The notes beneath the pieces are model-generated. The model did not search any database, was not told the origin of the DNA, and saw only the letters and a list, made by a program, of their open reading frames with translations. A DNA stretch of 64,000 nucleotides from an uncultured Prevotella sp. Its GTDB lineage: Bacteria > Bacteroidota > Bacteroidia > Bacteroidales > Bacteroidaceae. Shown in pieces: positions 32,020 to 42,545 of the stretch. Position 1 is the stretch's first letter; every line of letters begins with the position of its first letter. The DNA is taken from assembly GCA_946415755.1 (NCBI GenBank), contig CAMKTS010000005.1, positions 1-64,000 on the forward strand, in the 5' to 3' direction. A program made the position numbers and the translations under genes.

Positions 32020-33783
32020 ATGGAAGAAAAGAACATGATGAAAAACGAGGAGAAGAGAACCGCGAGTGCTGTTCCTCAGAGCCTCAGTTTCGTAGAACAA
32101 TTCGTGAAGGAAGACTTGGAAGCAGGCAAGAACGGCGGTCGCCTACAAACTCGATTCCCACCAGAGCCCAACGGATATATTCACATCGGACACGCAAAGG
32201 CCATCTGCATGGACTTTGGTGTTGCAGAGGAGTTTGGGGGTATCTGTAACCTGCGCTTTGACGATACCAATCCCACCAAGGAGAATACGGAATACGTGGA
32301 GAACATTATGAGCGACATCAAGTGGCTGGGTTTCCATTGGGAGAACGTGTACTATGCCTCTGACTACTTTGAAAAGCTGTGGGACTTTGCCGTATGGCTT
32401 ATCAAGAAGGGCTTGGCATACGTTGATGAGCAGACTTCAGAACAGATTGCCGAACAGAAAGGTACGCCCACACAGCCCGGACGTCCCAGTCCGTTCCGTG
32501 ACCGCCCCGTCGAAGAGAATCTGTGTCTGTTTGAGCAGATGAACACTCCAGAAGCAGTGGAGGGAAGCATGGTGTTGCGTGCCAAGTTGGATATGGCTAA
32601 TCCTAATATGCACTTCCGCGACCCCATCATCTACCGCATTATACACATTCCACACCACCGTACAGGAACAAAATGGCACTGTTACCCGATGTACGACTTT
32701 GCCCACGGACAGAGCGACTACTTCGAGGGGGTGACACACAGCATCTGTACTTTGGAGTTTGTGCCTCACCGTCCGTTGTATGACAAGTTTGTAGACTTGC
32801 TGCGTGAATACATGGAAGAGCAGAAGGCCGAAGGCAAGGCCAATGAGTATAACCCCGACATCCTGGAGAAGTACGATGGTACACGACAGATAGAGTTCAA
32901 CCGCCTGAACCTGACCTATACCGTGATGTCGAAGCGCAAGCTGAAGGCACTGGTGGATGAAAAACTCGTCAGCGGTTGGGACGACCCCCGTATGCCGACA
33001 GTCTGTGGCATGCGTCGTCGTGGATACTCTTCGCAGAGTGTTCGCAATTTCATCGATTCCATCGGCTATACCAAGTTCGATGCCCTGAACGATTATGCCC
33101 TGTTGGAGGCCAGTGTTCGCGAGGACTTGAACAAGAAAGCCACCCGTGTATCGGCAGTGCTGAACCCCGTCAAGCTTATCATCACCAATTATCCTGAGGG
33201 GAAAACGGAGGAGATGGAGGCCGTGAATAATCCTGAGAACGAGGCCAACGGAACACATAAGATCACGTTCTCTCGTGAACTGTGGATAGAACGTGATGAC
33301 TTCATGGAGGTGGCTGAAAAGAAATTTATGCGACTGGCTCCAGGCAAGGAGGTGCGTCTGAAGAACGCATATATCATCAAGTGCGACGAGGAACATCCCT
33401 GTGACAAAGACAGCGAGGGCAACGTGACAACCATCTATGCCACCTATGACCCAGAAACCCGTAGCGGACTGCCTGGGGCTGACCGTAAAATTAAGGGAAA
33501 GACACTCCATTGGCTGAACAGTCAGGATGCGGTGAAGGCAGAGGTACGTCTGTACGACCGCCTGTTCAACATTGAGAATCCTGGTGCTGATGAGCGTGAC
33601 TTCCGTGAACTGCTGAATCCTGCTTCGCTGAGAGTGTTGGACAATTGCTTTGTCGAGCCTTATCTGAAAGAGAAGAAAGCAGGCGATTTCCTGCAGTTCC
33701 AGCGCATCGGATATTTTACGCCAGATCTTGATTCGACATCCGAACATCTGGTGTTTAACAAAACTGTGGGGCTGAAATCATAA
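32020..33783 (+). CDS. glnS: Glutaminyl-tRNA synthetase
   Basis: 587 residues, class I. The HIGH signature is in FPPEPNGYIHIGHAKAI near 46-62 and the KMSKS-equivalent VMSKRKL near 303-309. FDDTNPTKE and the C-terminal beta-barrel anticodon domains (from about 370) are characteristic of GlnRS. It charges tRNA-Gln directly. The N-terminus has two nearby ATGs (32020 and 32035). The first is kept, but either is possible. It probably forms a transcription unit with the following TPR and DedA genes (gaps of 20 and 4 bp). Confidence 0.97.
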   Translation: MEEKNMMKNEEKRTASAVPQSLSFVEQFVKEDLEAGKNGGRLQTRFPPEPNGYIHIGHAKAICMDFGVAEEFGGICNLRFDDTNPTKENTEYVENIMSDIKWLGFHWENVYYASDYFEKLWDFAVWLIKKGLAYVDEQTSEQIAEQKGTPTQPGRPSPFRDRPVEENLCLFEQMNTPEAVEGSMVLRAKLDMANPNMHFRDPIIYRIIHIPHHRTGTKWHCYPMYDFAHGQSDYFEGVTHSICTLEFVPHRPLYDKFVDLLREYMEEQKAEGKANEYNPDILEKYDGTRQIEFNRLNLTYTVMSKRKLKALVDEKLVSGWDDPRMPTVCGMRRRGYSSQSVRNFIDSIGYTKFDALNDYALLEASVREDLNKKATRVSAVLNPVKLIITNYPEGKTEEMEAVNNPENEANGTHKITFSRELWIERDDFMEVAEKKFMRLAPGKEVRLKNAYIIKCDEEHPCDKDSEGNVTTIYATYDPETRSGLPGADRKIKGKTLHWLNSQDAVKAEVRLYDRLFNIENPGADERDFRELLNPASLRVLDNCFVEPYLKEKKAGDFLQFQRIGYFTPDLDSTSEHLVFNKTVGLKS

Positions 33784-33803
33784 TATCAGGATTCTGCAAA
33801 GAA

Positions 33804-35231
33804 GTGGGGTACGACGAGGAGTATTTCAAAGGCGAAGAGTTTCAAGAACTGCTGGAAAGCTATGAGATGGCCGTCCAGTCGGGAGAGTTACCGTTTATGG
33901 ATGCCGACGACTTGGTGGACATTGCCGATTACTATAGCATGCAAGGGTCCCTTGAAGAGGCTATGAAGGCTGTTGACTATGCCCTCGACTTCTATCCAGG
34001 TGCCACATTGCCCAATGTGTTCAAAGCCCGAGAGGCCCTGATGGCAGATGACATCCCTACAGCCCACTTCTATGCAGATCAGATAGACGATCATGATGCC
34101 CCGGACTACCACTACCTGCAGGCAGAAATCTGGATTGCCGAGAACCGAATCGACGAGGCAGACAATTATCTGCGCCAATATGCCCATAGTGTTCCTCCTG
34201 ACGAATGCCAGGACTTTGTAAAAGACTGTGCCAACCTGTATATTAACTATGGTATCAGTGACAAGGCATACGAATGGCTCATGCGCAGCAAGGGTGATGA
34301 CAGCGATGACTATAAGGAACTGATGGCACACATCCTTTTCGGACTGGGTAAGTACAAGGATTCGGAACGTATCTTTAACGAGTTGATAGATCACGACCCT
34401 TATTCGAAATACTATTGGAACGCATTGGCCAACGCGCAATTTATGAATGAAGACTATGCCGGAGCCATCACCAGTAGCGAATATGCAATTGCCATCGACC
34501 CCAGTGACGCAGAAGGTATCATCAGTAAGGCCAATGGGCTGTTCAGGCTTGGCAACTACGAGGAAGCGCTCAAATACTATCGCCGCTATTCAGAAAATAT
34601 CCCTGATGACGAGGTGGCATTGTTGCATCAAGGTGTCTGCCTGGTCAACATTGAGCACACTGAGGAGGCATTGGACGTGCTGCAAGAGGCGTTGGAATTG
34701 GCGCTTCCCGACTCTGAGCACCTCGTGGCAATCTATCAGGAACTGGCATTCTGTTACAGCCACCTGAAACAGCCTGAGAAGGCCATGGAAATGATGGAGA
34801 AAACAGAGACCCTGCCCTGTGACCATATCGAGATGCTGGTGGTGAAGGGACATCTGCAATTGGAGAATGGACTTGTAGATGAAGCCTTGGAATGTTTCAA
34901 GAATGCTATCGTCCGCTCCGACAATATGCCTGCCGTCATCTTGCGTGTTATCGTCTCTCTTTACGACAACCATTATGTCAATGCATGCTATGAGATGTTC
35001 CAGCGTTTCTTCAGGTACGTGAGACAGACAGAACAGGACTACAATGAGGGCTATGCCTATATGGCTCTATGCTGCTATGACTTAGGACGTACCGCTGAGT
35101 TCCTGACTTATCTCAGAGAGGCCGCACGGCGCAATGCCTACGAAGCCCGGCTGGTGCTTGGTTTCTTGTTCCCGGATGGTATGGAACCGAAAGACTATTA
35201 TCAATACATGAAGGATAAACTGAATCAATAA
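33804..35231 (+). CDS. Tetratricopeptide-repeat protein
   Basis: 475 residues, almost entirely TPR-like helical hairpins from about 40 to 460 (e.g. SLEEAMKAVDYALDFYPG, DYAGAITSSEYAIAIDPSD, NYEEALKYYRRYSENIPDD, VDEALECFKNAI), with no signal peptide or membrane segment. TPR proteins are scaffolds for protein interactions. The partner is unknown. The start is a GTG at 33804, 20 bp after glnS, with no upstream in-frame ATG. This gene lies in the same order as glnS and dedA, so it is likely part of a conserved housekeeping block. Confidence 0.88.
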   Translation: MGYDEEYFKGEEFQELLESYEMAVQSGELPFMDADDLVDIADYYSMQGSLEEAMKAVDYALDFYPGATLPNVFKAREALMADDIPTAHFYADQIDDHDAPDYHYLQAEIWIAENRIDEADNYLRQYAHSVPPDECQDFVKDCANLYINYGISDKAYEWLMRSKGDDSDDYKELMAHILFGLGKYKDSERIFNELIDHDPYSKYYWNALANAQFMNEDYAGAITSSEYAIAIDPSDAEGIISKANGLFRLGNYEEALKYYRRYSENIPDDEVALLHQGVCLVNIEHTEEALDVLQEALELALPDSEHLVAIYQELAFCYSHLKQPEKAMEMMEKTETLPCDHIEMLVVKGHLQLENGLVDEALECFKNAIVRSDNMPAVILRVIVSLYDNHYVNACYEMFQRFFRYVRQTEQDYNEGYAYMALCCYDLGRTAEFLTYLREAARRNAYEARLVLGFLFPDGMEPKDYYQYMKDKLNQ

Positions 35232-35235
35232 AGAT

Positions 35236-35868
35236 ATGAATTTCATTACATCCCTACTCGGCAATCTCAACTACGGCACCATCTTGTTTCTGATGCTGTT
35301 GGAAAGTACCGTAGTGCCTGTACCCTCAGAATTTGTAGTAACCCCTGCTGCCTACCATGCAGCCAGCGGACAGCTTGACGTGTGGCTGGTCATCCTCTTT
35401 GCCACCATTGGTGCTGACCTCGGAGCCTCTATCAACTATGTTGTGGCACTATATGTAGGCCGTCCCGTCATTTATAAATTTGCCAACAGTCGATGGGGCA
35501 AGATGTGTCTGCTCAATCAGGAAAAGGTGGAGAAGAGTGAACGCTACTTTGACGACCACGGTGTGGCAGCCACCCTTACCGGACGTCTCATTCCCGGTAT
35601 CCGTCACCTTATCAGTATTCCTGCTGGACTGGCTCGTATGAACTATTGGAAATTCCTGCTATATACCACTCTTGGAGCTGGTGCATGGCACAGTATCCTG
35701 GCAGCCCTTGGCTGGTATCTGCACGCCATCGTTCCCGAAGACCAGTTAAACGACAAAATCGGTGAGTATGCTGAATATATCAAACTCGCCATCGTTGCTA
35801 TCGTCGTTATTGGCGTAGTCTGGTTTGTCATTAAGACCTGGCTGAAGAAAAAAGAAAAAACGGAATAG
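35236..35868 (+). CDS. DedA family inner-membrane protein
   Basis: 210 residues of the DedA/SNARE-associated (VTT) family. The family signature LLESTVVPVPSEFVVTPAAY lies in the first re-entrant region (about 20-40), and RLIPGIRHLISIPAGLARM (about 115-133) in the second, with the conserved Arg and Pro/Gly pattern. Several transmembrane helices follow and a basic tail (KKKEKTE). Bacterial DedA proteins act as flippases or transporters for undecaprenyl phosphate or phospholipids, with membrane potential links. It starts 4 bp after the TPR gene. Confidence 0.94.
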   Translation: MNFITSLLGNLNYGTILFLMLLESTVVPVPSEFVVTPAAYHAASGQLDVWLVILFATIGADLGASINYVVALYVGRPVIYKFANSRWGKMCLLNQEKVEKSERYFDDHGVAATLTGRLIPGIRHLISIPAGLARMNYWKFLLYTTLGAGAWHSILAALGWYLHAIVPEDQLNDKIGEYAEYIKLAIVAIVVIGVVWFVIKTWLKKKEKTE

Positions 35869-35900
35869 AAGTGGAATAAACAGATTATTTCCCAAATCAT

Positions 35901-35931
35901 TTTGCTATGTCAACGATTATTCGTATCTTTG
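35901..35931 (+). promoter_or_regulatory. Promoter of the GDP-fucose operon
   Basis: TTTG (35901-35904), 19 nt, TATCTTTG (35924-35931), 29 bp before the manC ATG. Confidence 0.75.
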
Positions 35932-35959
35932 CCGCATCATTATAGCTATTCATAACAAT

Positions 35960-37030
35960 ATGTCAAGAATTAACAACCATCTGGTCATCATGGCTGGCGG
36001 TGTGGGAAGCCGTTTCTGGCCTATGAGCACTACAGAGAGACCCAAGCAGTTTATAGATGTGCTGGGAACTGGCAAATCACTGCTGCAATTGACCGTTGAC
36101 CGGTTCCAATCCATTGTGGATAACCAGAATATTTGGGTGGTAACAAACCAGAAATATGCTGACATCGTGGCAAGTCAACTGCCCGACATGCCTCAAGATC
36201 ATATTCTCTGCGAACCGTGTCGTCGTAATACGGCTCCGTGTATAGCCTATGTGTCGTGGAAAATTAAGTCGAAAGACCCGAAAGCCAACATCGTCGTGAC
36301 TCCCAGCGATCATGTGGTGACCGATACTGTTGAGTTCCGGCGTGTCATCGGTGAATGCCTGAAGTTCACGGCAGACAGTGATGCCATCGTTACTCTGGGT
36401 ATGAAGCCTACTCGACCGGAAACCGGCTATGGATATATCGAGGCCAACCTCTCAGCAAATTCGCTGCGCAACAAGGAAATCTTCCGTGTAGATTCCTTCC
36501 GTGAGAAACCGGATATTGATACGGCCAAACAATACATTGCAAAGAACAACTACTATTGGAATGCAGGCATTTTCATCTGGAATGTCAGTACCATAGTCAA
36601 CGCTTTCCGCATCTACCAGCCGACAATGGCAAAATTGTTCGAGAGCTTGTTGCCGGTCTATGGTACCGAGCAAGAACAGGAACGCATCAACCTCTTGTTC
36701 CCGGAGTGTGAGAATATCAGTGTCGACTATGCTATTATGGAAAAAGCAGAGGAGATTTTTGTCTGTCCTGCTGACTTCGGGTGGAGCGACCTCGGAACAT
36801 GGGGCTCGCTGCAACAGCTTTCAAAGCATGACCTCTACGGCAATGCCTGCATCGGCCCGGACATCACTGCAGTTGAGTCACATAATTGCATTGTGCATAC
36901 CACTCAGGAGAAAAAGGTGGTCATTCAAGGATTAGACGGATATATTGTGGCTGAAAACGATGACACGTTGTTAATATGTAAGCTTTCAGAGGAACAACGT
37001 ATCAAACAGTTCTCAGGACAAGGCAAATAA
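35960..37030 (+). CDS. manC: Mannose-1-phosphate guanylyltransferase
   Basis: 356 residues. The nucleotidyltransferase signature [19 protein letters not shown] is at about 12-30, and the conserved FREKPD and WNAGIFIW segments are near 178-200. It makes GDP-mannose from mannose-1-phosphate and GTP. It lacks the C-terminal phosphomannose isomerase domain of bifunctional ManC. It is the first gene of manC-gmd-fcl, which together supply GDP-L-fucose for surface glycans or protein O-glycosylation as known in Bacteroides. Confidence 0.95.
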   Translation: MSRINNHLVIMAGGVGSRFWPMSTTERPKQFIDVLGTGKSLLQLTVDRFQSIVDNQNIWVVTNQKYADIVASQLPDMPQDHILCEPCRRNTAPCIAYVSWKIKSKDPKANIVVTPSDHVVTDTVEFRRVIGECLKFTADSDAIVTLGMKPTRPETGYGYIEANLSANSLRNKEIFRVDSFREKPDIDTAKQYIAKNNYYWNAGIFIWNVSTIVNAFRIYQPTMAKLFESLLPVYGTEQEQERINLLFPECENISVDYAIMEKAEEIFVCPADFGWSDLGTWGSLQQLSKHDLYGNACIGPDITAVESHNCIVHTTQEKKVVIQGLDGYIVAENDDTLLICKLSEEQRIKQFSGQGK

Positions 37031-37088
37031 CAACGTCGATATCTCGAAATCCCCCAATCATATAATTCCGAAATTCCGAAAAAACAAT

Positions 37089-38183
37089 ATGAAAAAGATT
37101 GCTCTTATTACTGGTATTACAGGTCAGGACGGAAGCTATCTGGCAGAATTCCTGATAGAGAAAGGCTATGAAGTGCATGGACTGATGCGCCGTTCGTCTA
37201 GTTTTAATACAGGCCGTATTGAACACCTCTATTTGGATGAGTGGGTGCGCGACATGAAGAAGAAGCGCCTGGTGAACCTGCACTGGGCAGATATGACCGA
37301 TTCGTCGTCACTTATTCGCGTGATATCGAAAATTCGTCCTACAGAGATATATAACCTGGCAGCACAAAGTCACGTCAAGGTGTCTTTTGACGTTCCGGAA
37401 TATACGGCAGATACTGATGCCAATGGCGTACTTCGTCTATTGGAGGCGGTACGCATCTGTGGACTGGCAGACACCTGCCGCATTTATCAGGCCTCGACTT
37501 CGGAACTGTACGGTAAGGTGCAGGAGGTGCCACAGAGTGAGACGACTCCTTTCTACCCCCGCAGTCCGTATGCTGTTGCCAAGCTCTATGGTTTTTGGAT
37601 CATGAAGAACTATCGGGAGTCGTACAATATGTTTTGCTGCAACGGCATTCTCTTTAACCATGAGAGTGAGCGTCGTGGCGAGACCTTTGTAACCAGGAAG
37701 ATTACGCTGGCTGCTGCCCGTATTGCACAGGGCTATCAGGACAAGCTCTATCTGGGCAATCTGAACTCGCTGCGTGACTGGGGCTATGCCAAGGATTATA
37801 TCGAGTGCATGTGGCTCATTCTTCAGCAGCCAGAGCCTGATGACTTCGTAATAGCCACAGGAGAGTACCATACCGTTCGTGAGTTTGCCACCCTTGCCTT
37901 CAAAGAGGTGGGCATCGAACTGGAATGGCGTGGTGACGGAGTGGACGAGAAAGGTTACGACAAGACTACGGGTAAGTCACTTGTCGAGGTCGATCCCAAG
38001 TATTTCCGTCCTGCTGAAGTCGACCAGCTACTAGGTAACCCTGCCAAGGCAAAAGCCAAGCTGGGATGGAATCCGCAGAAGACCTCTTTCGAGGACCTCG
38101 TTAAGTTGATGGTTCGTCACGACATGAAGTTCGTGAAGAAACTATTCCTCAAAGCACAGATGGATAAAGAAGATGCTGAATAA
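37089..38183 (+). CDS. gmd: GDP-mannose 4,6-dehydratase
   Basis: 364 residues of the extended SDR family. The NADP-binding [12 protein letters not shown] lies at the N-terminus and the catalytic YxxxK in [13 protein letters not shown] near 155-167. [18 protein letters not shown] is a Gmd hallmark. It converts GDP-D-mannose to GDP-4-keto-6-deoxy-D-mannose, the substrate of the overlapping fcl gene. 58 bp separate it from manC. Confidence 0.97.
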   Translation: MKKIALITGITGQDGSYLAEFLIEKGYEVHGLMRRSSSFNTGRIEHLYLDEWVRDMKKKRLVNLHWADMTDSSSLIRVISKIRPTEIYNLAAQSHVKVSFDVPEYTADTDANGVLRLLEAVRICGLADTCRIYQASTSELYGKVQEVPQSETTPFYPRSPYAVAKLYGFWIMKNYRESYNMFCCNGILFNHESERRGETFVTRKITLAAARIAQGYQDKLYLGNLNSLRDWGYAKDYIECMWLILQQPEPDDFVIATGEYHTVREFATLAFKEVGIELEWRGDGVDEKGYDKTTGKSLVEVDPKYFRPAEVDQLLGNPAKAKAKLGWNPQKTSFEDLVKLMVRHDMKFVKKLFLKAQMDKEDAE

Positions 38184-39342
38184 AGACAGTAAGATATACA
38201 TAGCAGGGCACCGAGGACTCGTGGGTTCTGCTATTTGGAACAACCTGTTGCAGCGAGAGTATACCAACCTGAGAGGTAGAAGCCACAAGGAACTCGACCT
38301 TACAGACCAGGTGGCTGTCAGGAAGTTTTTCGACGAGGAACGGCCCAATGCTGTTGTGTTGGCTGCAGCTTTTGTAGGTGGTATCATGGCCAACTCGCTT
38401 TATCGTGCAGACTTTATCATGATGAACATGAAGATTCAGTGTAATGTCATCAGTGAAGCCTATGCACATGGAGTGGAGAAACTGTTATTCCTCGGCTCTA
38501 CCTGCATATATCCGAAGAATGCCCCCCAGCCGATGAAAGAAGACTGCTTGTTGACATCGCCCTTGGAATATACCAATGAAGAATATGCTATTGCGAAAAT
38601 TGCAGGACTGAAGATGTGCGAAAGCTACAATCTGCAATACGGTACTAACTACATTGCAGTGATGCCCACCAACCTCTATGGTCCTAACGACAATTTCCAT
38701 CTGGAGAATAGTCATGTGATGCCAGCCATGATGCGTAAGGTGTATCTCGCAAAACTCATCCACGACGGTGCCTGGGACAAGATAGCTGTTGACCTCAATA
38801 AGCGTCCTGTTGAGGGTGTCACAGGCGAGGCTGGCAGAAACGACATCCTTGCGGTATTACGAAAGTATGGTATCTCAGATAATAAGGTGGTGCTTTGGGG
38901 AACAGGCACCCCGCTGCGCGAGTTCCTGTGGAGTGAGGATATGGCCGATGCCAGTGTCCACGTACTGCTGAACGTCAACTTTAGCGACATCATAGGCATG
39001 GAGAAATATAGCAGTGTCCATTATGGAACGAAAGCCGATGGAGCTGTAGACCGTAACCACAGCACTGGTCGTGGTGGTGCTATTCCCTCCTTGGGAGAAA
39101 TACGTAACTGCCACATCAATGTGGGTACGGGAAAGGAACTTACCATTCGTCAACTTTCGGAACTGGTCGTCAAGGCTGTGGGCTTTGAAGGAACGGTAGA
39201 ATTCGATGATACTAAACCTGACGGTACCATGCGTAAGCTCATAGATGTATCCAAACTACATTCACTGGGGTGGAAACATAAGGTGGATATCAACGAGGGG
39301 GTTCTGCGCTTGTTCAAGTGGTATCAGTCGAGCCTGCAATAG
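38173..39342 (+). CDS. fcl: GDP-L-fucose synthase
   Basis: 389 residues, an SDR epimerase/reductase. It has [11 protein letters not shown] at the N-terminus, [17 protein letters not shown], the catalytic Tyr/Lys in [10 protein letters not shown], and [19 protein letters not shown]. It converts the Gmd product to GDP-L-fucose. It is longer than the enterobacterial enzyme because of an insertion at about 265-310 ([23 protein letters not shown] region), as in Bacteroidota homologues. The ATG at 38173 overlaps the gmd stop by 11 bp, so translation is coupled. Confidence 0.96.
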   Translation: MLNKDSKIYIAGHRGLVGSAIWNNLLQREYTNLRGRSHKELDLTDQVAVRKFFDEERPNAVVLAAAFVGGIMANSLYRADFIMMNMKIQCNVISEAYAHGVEKLLFLGSTCIYPKNAPQPMKEDCLLTSPLEYTNEEYAIAKIAGLKMCESYNLQYGTNYIAVMPTNLYGPNDNFHLENSHVMPAMMRKVYLAKLIHDGAWDKIAVDLNKRPVEGVTGEAGRNDILAVLRKYGISDNKVVLWGTGTPLREFLWSEDMADASVHVLLNVNFSDIIGMEKYSSVHYGTKADGAVDRNHSTGRGGAIPSLGEIRNCHINVGTGKELTIRQLSELVVKAVGFEGTVEFDDTKPDGTMRKLIDVSKLHSLGWKHKVDINEGVLRLFKWYQSSLQ

Positions 39343-39392
39343 GGAGCCGCAGAGAACTCGATCAGTTGGGTGAATTGGTTTCTGAATAATAA

Positions 39393-39425
39393 AAGCCGTT
39401 GTCCCTGCAGACAACGGCCTTAATT
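39393..39425. terminator. Bidirectional terminator
   Basis: GCCGTTGTC (39395-39403) pairs with GACAACGGC (39410-39418), with A and T runs on both sides, between fcl and the convergent XRE gene. Confidence 0.8.
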
Positions 39426-39636
39426 ATTTAGTCTTGGGAAACACTTCTTCGGATAGTTCCTTGAAGAAGTCATATTCCAAAATGGCACTGATTCTCATCA
39501 GCAAACGCACGTCCAAACTTTTACGCTTGAAGATGTTGTAAACGTTTGTACGCTCACAAGGAATCTCTGATGCTAACCATGCAGCCGATTTCCCCTGCTT
39601 TCTCAAGATTTCTTCAATGTGCTTACCTATATTCAT
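39424..39636 (-). CDS. Small XRE-type DNA-binding protein
   Basis: 70 residues consisting of one helix-turn-helix of the XRE/Cro class (GKSAAWLASEIPCERTNVYNIFKRKSLDVRLLMRISAILEYDF) plus short tails. Such stand-alone small regulators are common in Bacteroidales. The target is unknown. It is transcribed alone, with a TAACTTTG -7 box at 39685-39692, between the fucose operon and the mannan cluster, so it could regulate either neighbour (inference). Confidence 0.8.
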   Translation of the reverse strand: MNIGKHIEEILRKQGKSAAWLASEIPCERTNVYNIFKRKSLDVRLLMRISAILEYDFFKELSEEVFPKTK

Positions 39637-39808
39637 ACGTCCTGCCAGTGTAAATAGTTTATACCACTCTATCTATTTCGGTTGCAAAGTTACACATTAA
39701 ATCTCAATATATCAGCACATTATTGTAGAAATTGTTTCGCCAACACTCATTTAAATGCACAACTGCCACTAAACAGGAGTTTGCTTGTTGAATGTTTTTG
39801 TATAAACG

Positions 39809-41104
39809 CTAACATTCCCGTTCCATTATCTCCATGCACATCCGTCCATTATGGTATGGACACTTCCAGAATCCAGCTTTGTCATCGGTGGTATTCAGCG
39901 TTCCATCAGGGTGGCGGCTCCAGAACCATTCACCATTTTGATAGTCTATTAGGTTGTCTTTGATGTACTGCCAGCATCGCTTTGCATTTACTAAAGCATC
40001 CTCATCATGGAAGTATTGGTAGAGATTTATCCAGCCGACAACATTCTCAGCCTGTACCCACCAATGCAAATCATCGTCAACATGTCCGGTGTCAAGATTT
40101 GCTTCGTGGATCATGGAGCCGTCGGTGCGTAGTCCTTTTTTACTGGCCTTGGCAACTATTCGGACGATAGGCTCTACCTTCTTCAATACGTCTTCATCGC
40201 CCAGCACCAGTGCAGCCTCATGCATCAACCACGAGCACTCAATGTCATGGCCGTAGCTTTCCAGCTGTCCGGCTCCTCGTGTCCAGTCCAAATCGAAGAA
40301 GAGGTCAAGATGATGAGTTTCAGGATTCAGAATCCTGTCTGTAAAGATGTCGATGAGATTGCGCAGGGAGGCTTCCACGCGTATGAGTGTCTCATAAGGT
40401 ACACTCACGCCGACAGGCAGCACTGAACCAATGGCTGGCACATAGTCACACGACTCCTGTGCATGCATCTCCTTCAGACATCTTAGCAGATTGGTGTAGG
40501 GTTCGATGATGTGCAGATGTGTGTTCTGTGACTTGGGATAATTGGCATCGAACTCCGAGAGTCGCATGTCAGCAATCTCTCCCCATTCTCGAGTACATGC
40601 TTCGATATAGCCATTAAATTTGCGGTCAAGGGCATGCTCCTCAATACAGTCATATAACTGTAGTGCATAGTCTAATGCCTCCCTGTCGCCCGTAGCACGT
40701 GCGTACTCCGTCAAGCCATAGATAGCGAAACCGATAGCATAGAACTGTTTCTTGGTGTCGAGTGGTCTGCCTTTATAGTCAACGCTCCAGTACACTCCAC
40801 CATATTCTTTGTCGATGAAGTGTTCCAAGATATATTCTTTGGCACGGGTTGCCATGTCTAGGTATTCAGAGAGGTGAGTAGTGGCAGGTGAGAGGTGGGA
40901 GAGCAACCGGTAGGCAGACGAAAACGTCCATAGGATACGGGCATTCAGGATGGCACCTTTCTCAGCCTCAGGATGCAGCATGCCACCGCCGTCCATGCGT
41001 CCGTAGAATCCGCCATTCTCACGGTCTATCATGTTGTCAATCCAGAAACGCAGGATGTTGTTTTCCAATACGTCTCGCATTTCACGTTTCATTTCTTGTA
41101 TCAT
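39809..41104 (-). CDS. AGE-family epimerase, probable cellobiose/mannobiose 2-epimerase
   Basis: 431 residues with the (alpha/alpha)6-barrel of the N-acylglucosamine 2-epimerase family: ENGGFYGRMDGGG near 35, GGVYWSVDYKGRPLDTKKQFYAIGFAIYGL near 105-135, HHLDLFFDLDW near 270 and HDIECSWLMHEAAL near 290. In the known Bacteroides mannan pathway this enzyme turns beta-1,4-mannobiose into mannosyl-glucose for the GH130 phosphorylase, and here it lies in the same cluster. ATG 41104 is preferred: it is 1 bp after the symporter stop, and the longer track start uses TTG. Confidence 0.9.
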   Translation of the reverse strand: MIQEMKREMRDVLENNILRFWIDNMIDRENGGFYGRMDGGGMLHPEAEKGAILNARILWTFSSAYRLLSHLSPATTHLSEYLDMATRAKEYILEHFIDKEYGGVYWSVDYKGRPLDTKKQFYAIGFAIYGLTEYARATGDREALDYALQLYDCIEEHALDRKFNGYIEACTREWGEIADMRLSEFDANYPKSQNTHLHIIEPYTNLLRCLKEMHAQESCDYVPAIGSVLPVGVSVPYETLIRVEASLRNLIDIFTDRILNPETHHLDLFFDLDWTRGAGQLESYGHDIECSWLMHEAALVLGDEDVLKKVEPIVRIVAKASKKGLRTDGSMIHEANLDTGHVDDDLHWWVQAENVVGWINLYQYFHDEDALVNAKRCWQYIKDNLIDYQNGEWFWSRHPDGTLNTTDDKAGFWKCPYHNGRMCMEIMEREC

Positions 41105-41105
41105 A

Positions 41106-42506
41106 TCAGTCTTCAACAGCTCGTATTTTCCTTAATTCTTCATTAATCTCCTTGATGCGCTCGGTGGTCAGGGGGTAGAACCATACGACACAAATAGATA
41201 GCAGGGCGACGCATGCTGGTATGAAGCTCATCAGCCACCACAAACAAGTCAATGCACTATCGGGCTGGACGACATTTCCTTGGGCCAACAGTTCTGGGTC
41301 GGTAACATAGCCAAATCCAGACAGCAGCCATAGGACAGCGGCACCACCGATGGCTCCGCCAAATTTCTGCGCCATCGATGATGACGAGAAGATGAGTCCC
41401 GTCGAAGCGGTCTTGAACTTCAGTTCAGCAAAGTCGGAAACGTCGGCATACATACTCCATACCAATGGTGACATGATACCTGTCAATATTGAAATCAGTA
41501 TCTGCGATATCAACATCAGCCAATAGCCTGTCGGCGTACAGGGAATGAAGAAAAACAACACGCTCAGCACCACCAGAGAGGCGTTGACGAGTATGAAGGT
41601 TGTCTTTTTGCCCAGATTGTTGGAGATGGGTACACATGAGGCTACGCCAACCATGTTGGAAACTTCTCCGATACCCAGGAACAGGCCAGCATAGAAGGCA
41701 AACATCATCCCAAAGAACACAAGACTGACGTGAGAACCGATAATGTCCTGGAAGAAATAGGCCACCGTAGCACCTCGAACGGTATTAAACAGGTTGAAAC
41801 AGAGTGCTGCTCCAATAAGCAGCCACCAAGGCTTGTTAGAAAGCAGGGCCTTGAAGTCACTGCCCACCGAAACGGTCGAGACGGTCTTTAGGTGCTCCTT
41901 GGTCATCGTGAAACAGAGAATAAACATCACGAAGCAGGCAGCAGCAATAGTCACCATGGCCCAAAACCATCCCCCTGGTGTGTTATATCCTCCCATCAGA
42001 TTGGTCAGAGGCTCCCATAGGAACAGCGAGATAAACGAACCGCCGTATGCAAAGAACATGCGGAACGACGAATAGACGGTTTTCTCATTGGAATCATCGG
42101 TCATGACACCGAGCATGGCACCATATGGTACATTGATGCCCGTATAGACGGTCATCATCAAAATATATGTAACATAGGCCCATATCAGCTTGCCTCCATA
42201 GTTCAGGTCAGGTGTGGTAAACAGCAGGATACCACAAATGCTGAAGAATGGAGCCACCCACAATAGGTAAGGACGGTACTTGCCCCATTTGGTATTGGTA
42301 CGGTCGGAAATAATACCCATCATAGGGTCTGAGACGGCATCCCAGATACGGGTGACGAGCACCAGTACGCCAGCATCCACCAGTGACAGGCCGAAGATAT
42401 TGCTATAGAAGAAGGGCAGGTAGTAGCTGAATATCTTCCAGAACATACTGGATGACATGTCGCCAAAGCCATAGCCGATTTTTTCTTTTAGGGTTGTTCT
42501 TGCCAT
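41106..42506 (-). CDS. GPH-family sugar:cation symporter
   Basis: 466 residues, 12 hydrophobic segments, of the glycoside-pentoside-hexuronide MFS group. The N-terminus LKEKIGYGFGDMSSSMFWKIFSYYLPFFY and RIWDAVSDPMMGIISDRTNTKWGKYRPYLLW in loop 2-3 are diagnostic. It imports oligosaccharides with H+ or Na+. In the mannan cluster the likely cargo is mannobiose. It stops 1 bp before the epimerase start, so the two are coupled. Confidence 0.94.
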   Translation of the reverse strand: MARTTLKEKIGYGFGDMSSSMFWKIFSYYLPFFYSNIFGLSLVDAGVLVLVTRIWDAVSDPMMGIISDRTNTKWGKYRPYLLWVAPFFSICGILLFTTPDLNYGGKLIWAYVTYILMMTVYTGINVPYGAMLGVMTDDSNEKTVYSSFRMFFAYGGSFISLFLWEPLTNLMGGYNTPGGWFWAMVTIAAACFVMFILCFTMTKEHLKTVSTVSVGSDFKALLSNKPWWLLIGAALCFNLFNTVRGATVAYFFQDIIGSHVSLVFFGMMFAFYAGLFLGIGEVSNMVGVASCVPISNNLGKKTTFILVNASLVVLSVLFFFIPCTPTGYWLMLISQILISILTGIMSPLVWSMYADVSDFAELKFKTASTGLIFSSSSMAQKFGGAIGGAAVLWLLSGFGYVTDPELLAQGNVVQPDSALTCLWWLMSFIPACVALLSICVVWFYPLTTERIKEINEELRKIRAVED

Positions 42507-42545
42507 AATAGAAGTATGATGAAGATTCTTTTAAGACCGGTAAGC

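Noticed and set aside
32437-33747. 436-aa minus-strand ORF opposite glnS
   Set aside because: Shadow frame, because GlnRS motifs cover the whole interval on the plus strand.
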